Assembly (NCBI RefSeq): GCF_013127955.1
Contig: NZ_CP053435.1
Span: 2,666,001 to 2,730,000 of the forward strand
Direction of reading: 5' to 3'
Source: Spirosoma taeanense
Lineage (GTDB): Bacteria > Bacteroidota > Bacteroidia > Cytophagales > Spirosomataceae
Length of the DNA: 64,000 nucleotides
Shown: positions 61,771 to 64,000 of the stretch, piece after piece
Layout: every line of letters begins with the position of its first letter
Numbering within the stretch: position 1 is the first letter of the stretch
Position numbers and translations under genes: made by a program
The notes under the pieces: generated by a model
Seen by the model: the letters and a program-made list of their open reading frames with translations, nothing else
What the model was told of the DNA's origin: nothing
The model's database searches: none

Positions 61771-62867
61771 TGAATACACCGGATACGATGCGGTTCAGAG
61801 CGGTCGATACCTTTCGGGGTATAGCTGCCATTCTGGTTATTCTGTTCCATTTGCAGCACCTCAATCTGCTGTCGGGTAATGACTTTATCGCCAGGAGCGA
61901 CATTTTCGTCGACTTTTTCTTTGTGCTGTCCGGGTTTGTCATGACCCATAGCAATTACGGTAAAATTACGAACCTGGCCAGTGTCCGGCTCTTTGTCATA
62001 AAGCGGTTCAAACGCCTGTACCCGCTTCATGTATTCACGCTCCTGCTGGTGCTGCTGTTTGAAGTGTTTCGGTACGGAGTGGATCGGTACGTTGTTAAGT
62101 TAGCCAATCCCGTTTTTGCGGATGACAAAAGCCTGCCTTCGTTCATCGCGAATCTGACGTTGACCCAATCACTGAATCTGTTTGATCGGGTTACCTGGAA
62201 TGGCCCCAGTTGGAGCATCAGCGTTGAGTTCTATACCTATATTCTCTGGGCGCTGGGTTTGCTGCTGTTTCGAAAAAACCTGCTGCTTCTGGGCAGCGTT
62301 GGGCTTGGGCTGGCGGCCTGGTTTATCGCGCAGCATGGCGGCAACATTATCTTTAATTACGATTATGGCTTGATTCGCTGTCTATACAGTTTTCTGATCG
62401 GGATGCTGGCGTACCGACTGAGTCGTCGGCTGCCGTTTACGTTCAGTTACGGACAGTATTCGGCTGCGGAGATTCTGCTGATTGGCCTAGCTATGCTGAC
62501 GGTCAGCTCGTTTACGCACCCCGAAAGCTGGCTGATGCCGCTGTTCTTTGCCATCCTGATTATTGTTTTTTCCCGCGAAGGGGGAGTCGTCTCGAACCTC
62601 CTGGTGAAAGAGCGTTTTGAATTTCTGGGGAAACTGTCTTATTCCTATTATCTGAATCACACGCTCGTGCTGGCAGTCATGGATCTGCTGCTGTTTAAGC
62701 TGGTCAAGCTGCCTCACACATCACTGGCAGAACTCCTGTACGTCGTTGTCTGCCTGGCCTGTGTTCATGTGCTATCTGTCTTTACGTACCGACACGTTGA
62801 ATTAATTCTTCAATCTGTTTCATCAAATCGAGCCCCGAAAACAGCCGTCGACATGGCCGTTGTCTGA
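61770..62867 (+). CDS. Acyltransferase 3 family (OafA-like) membrane protein
   Basis: This 365-residue protein has about ten helices and the acyltransferase-3 signature: RAVDTFRGIAAILVILFHLQH with catalytic-type His27, then DFFFVLSGFVMTH. Such proteins transfer acetyl or similar groups from the cytoplasm to sugars on the periplasmic side. There is no SGNH domain. It is likely to O-acetylate the polysaccharide made by this cluster, altering its surface properties. The start shares one base with the preceding stop. Confidence 0.9.
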   Translation: MNTPDTMRFRAVDTFRGIAAILVILFHLQHLNLLSGNDFIARSDIFVDFFFVLSGFVMTHSNYGKITNLASVRLFVIKRFKRLYPLHVFTLLLVLLFEVFRYGVDRYVVKLANPVFADDKSLPSFIANLTLTQSLNLFDRVTWNGPSWSISVEFYTYILWALGLLLFRKNLLLLGSVGLGLAAWFIAQHGGNIIFNYDYGLIRCLYSFLIGMLAYRLSRRLPFTFSYGQYSAAEILLIGLAMLTVSSFTHPESWLMPLFFAILIIVFSREGGVVSNLLVKERFEFLGKLSYSYYLNHTLVLAVMDLLLFKLVKLPHTSLAELLYVVVCLACVHVLSVFTYRHVELILQSVSSNRAPKTAVDMAVV

Positions 62868-62891
62868 GTTTATCCCTATCCGAACTGTACT

Positions 62892-63758
62892 ATGAACCTT
62901 CTGAAAGCACCCCGCTGGCTAAGCCAGTTTAACTTCCCTTACGAGTCCTTCGAGACTATTCCGCCGTCAGTTTTTGAGACCATTAACCAGAATCTGGATA
63001 AGCTTCAGCATCCTGAACCACTGGTCAGTATTGTCATTCCTGCCTGGAACGAAGAAGTAAATATTCTCCGGAGTATTGCGTCCCTGGCTAAACTGAAAAC
63101 AACCATTCCGGTGGAGATTCTGGTCGTCAACAACAACTCGACCGACCAGATGCAGAAAACGCTGGATCAGCTTCACGTCCGCTCAGTCTTTCAGCCAATT
63201 CAGGGCTGGGGACCCGCGCGACAGATGGGTCTGGAACAGGCACGAGGTAAGTATTTGCTGACGGCGGATGCCGATGGTATTTATCCGCCCGAATGGCTCA
63301 ATGAAATGATGGCCGTCCTGCAGCAGCCGGGGGTGGTTTGTGCCTGTGGCCGCTACTCGTTTATTCCCTCGCCGGGGTTTCCGCGCTGGGTGCTGACGCT
63401 GCACGAAACGCTGAAAGACTGTCTGGCCGACGCCCGCCACCTGAAACGGCCGTACCTGAATGCCTACGGGATCAGCAACGGGTATGTTCGGGAATACGGC
63501 CTGAAAATCGGTTACGTCATGCGCAAAGTTCGGGGCGAGGACGGACGGATGTGCTTCGACATGATGCAGTACGGTAAGGTAAAGCAGGTCAGATCAGCAA
63601 AGGCCCGCGTCTGGACTGGCACCCGTACGCTGGAGAAAGATGGCAACGGAAGTTATTTCCGGGCGCTCTGGATAAAAGTAGGTATCGAGCTGCGCCGTCT
63701 GACCTGGTTGTTTGTGGCCCAGCAACCCCATGATACAAAAACGTCGCTGAATGAGTAG
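62892..63758 (+). CDS. GT2 family glycosyltransferase
   Basis: This 288-residue GT-A enzyme has the nucleotide-binding start SIVIPAWNEEVNILRSI, NNNSTD at 80-85, and the metal motif DADG at 126-129. GPARQMGLEQARGKYLLTADADG is typical of the family. There are no clear membrane helices except a weak C-terminal segment. It is probably one of the transferases building the repeat unit. The stop overlaps the next gene by 8 bp, so a secreted protein belongs to the same transcript. Confidence 0.85.
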   Translation: MNLLKAPRWLSQFNFPYESFETIPPSVFETINQNLDKLQHPEPLVSIVIPAWNEEVNILRSIASLAKLKTTIPVEILVVNNNSTDQMQKTLDQLHVRSVFQPIQGWGPARQMGLEQARGKYLLTADADGIYPPEWLNEMMAVLQQPGVVCACGRYSFIPSPGFPRWVLTLHETLKDCLADARHLKRPYLNAYGISNGYVREYGLKIGYVMRKVRGEDGRMCFDMMQYGKVKQVRSAKARVWTGTRTLEKDGNGSYFRALWIKVGIELRRLTWLFVAQQPHDTKTSLNE

Positions 63759-64000
63759 GGGAGTGGCGTTCGTCATCCTGCCTTTGCTGGTGATCCTGTC
63801 AGGCGTTGTATGCCGGGCGCAATGCAGTCAGGGCGCTATCATCTGCGAAACGTTCGGCAGTGGTCCTAAAGGTCCGCTGCCAACCGGGATAACGAATTTC
63901 ACGTACCGATCCAGAGCCTGCCCGGACGATGGCGAATACACGGTGATAGATACCGTAGCCGGAACCTGCCACGGTCAGGCCTGGCATGCCGTATGGGAAG
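63751..64000 (+). CDS. Secreted protein, N-terminal fragment (runs off the window)
   Basis: This is a partial gene starting at ATG 63751, overlapping the previous stop by 8 bp. The first residues form a signal peptide (VAFVILPLLVILSGVVCRAQ). The mature part begins CSQGAIICETFGSGPKGPLP and contains several cysteines and aromatic residues. This start is typical of large Bacteroidota surface proteins with PKD or gliding-motility C-terminal domains, but the rest is not visible. Its coupling to a polysaccharide cluster suggests a cell-surface role. Confidence 0.6.
   Translation, partial: MSRGVAFVILPLLVILSGVVCRAQCSQGAIICETFGSGPKGPLPTGITNFTYRSRACPDDGEYTVIDTVAGTCHGQAWHAVWE

Noticed and set aside
1..64000. 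CRISPR array, tRNA or rRNA genes, insertion sequences, prophage
   Set aside because: No regularly spaced repeat array, cloverleaf, rRNA segment, transposase or phage gene was seen on reading through the window.

Overview
The window comes from a Bacteroidota genome, most likely a Cytophagales/Spirosoma-like bacterium. The evidence is a type IX secretion sorting domain, a TonB-receptor/DUF4249 pair, GH97 and SusD-type sequence, Bacteroidota-type -7 boxes (TAnnTTTG), A-rich rather than Shine-Dalgarno start regions, and a moderately high GC content. I see no tRNA, rRNA, CRISPR array, insertion sequence or prophage. Genus assignment is inference.

1-10.2 kb is mixed housekeeping: a cut-off coiled-coil protein, lipoprotein MsrA, tRNA hydroxylase MiaE, an AddB/RecB-like nuclease, an OmpR-family response regulator with its histidine kinase, a sterol-desaturase-type membrane hydroxylase and a ClC channel. 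10.4-24.7 kb is a metal/drug efflux island. It holds a small HMA metal-binding protein, a STAS protein, a cysteine synthase-like enzyme, an HAE1-type RND tripartite pump (adaptor, pump, NodT-type outer-membrane lipoprotein) and a CzcCBA-type heavy-metal pump preceded by a small exported protein. Three intergenic sites in this island carry direct repeats of TTCTAAG with an exact 11-bp period, a layout typical of OmpR/PhoB-family operators. One site precedes the HMA gene and one precedes the HAE1 adaptor. The third precedes a short terminator-bounded transcript with no obvious gene.

24.9-33.0 kb holds an outer-membrane uptake set (Kelch lipoprotein, DUF4249 lipoprotein, TonB-dependent receptor), a GH97 glycosidase and a CDF cation exporter with a Cys-rich tail. 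33.1-40.8 kb is ordinary metabolism: Nudix, LysE, HXXEE protein, GH3-like ligase, SurE, GNAT, a dolichol-phosphate-mannose-synthase-like GT2, TrhO and a deoxynucleoside kinase. 41-45 kb has two stand-alone receiver-domain proteins, one lacking the phosphoacceptor Asp. They are followed by a SusD C-terminal remnant and two Tat-exported sugar enzymes (TIM-barrel isomerase and Gfo/Idh/MocA oxidoreductase).

45-64 kb is a surface/exopolysaccharide locus. A membrane GT2 diverges from a large T9SS-exported enzyme with two CBM6-like domains and a clan GH-A-like catalytic domain. After a long AT-rich leader comes a mostly translationally coupled cluster: GT2, Wzy-like polymerase, GT1/GT4, a half-length TolC-like protein, a Wzz/BY-kinase-like co-polymerase, a Wzx flippase, an unclassified glycosyltransferase-like protein, an alpha-1,2-fucosyltransferase, GT4, acyltransferase 3, GT2 and the start of a secreted protein. 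The co-polymerase gene is broken by a frameshift exactly at a run of nine G. That is either a sequencing error or a slipped-strand phase switch for the polysaccharide. No Wza-type exporter is present, and the half-TolC protein is the obvious candidate for the outer-membrane step.
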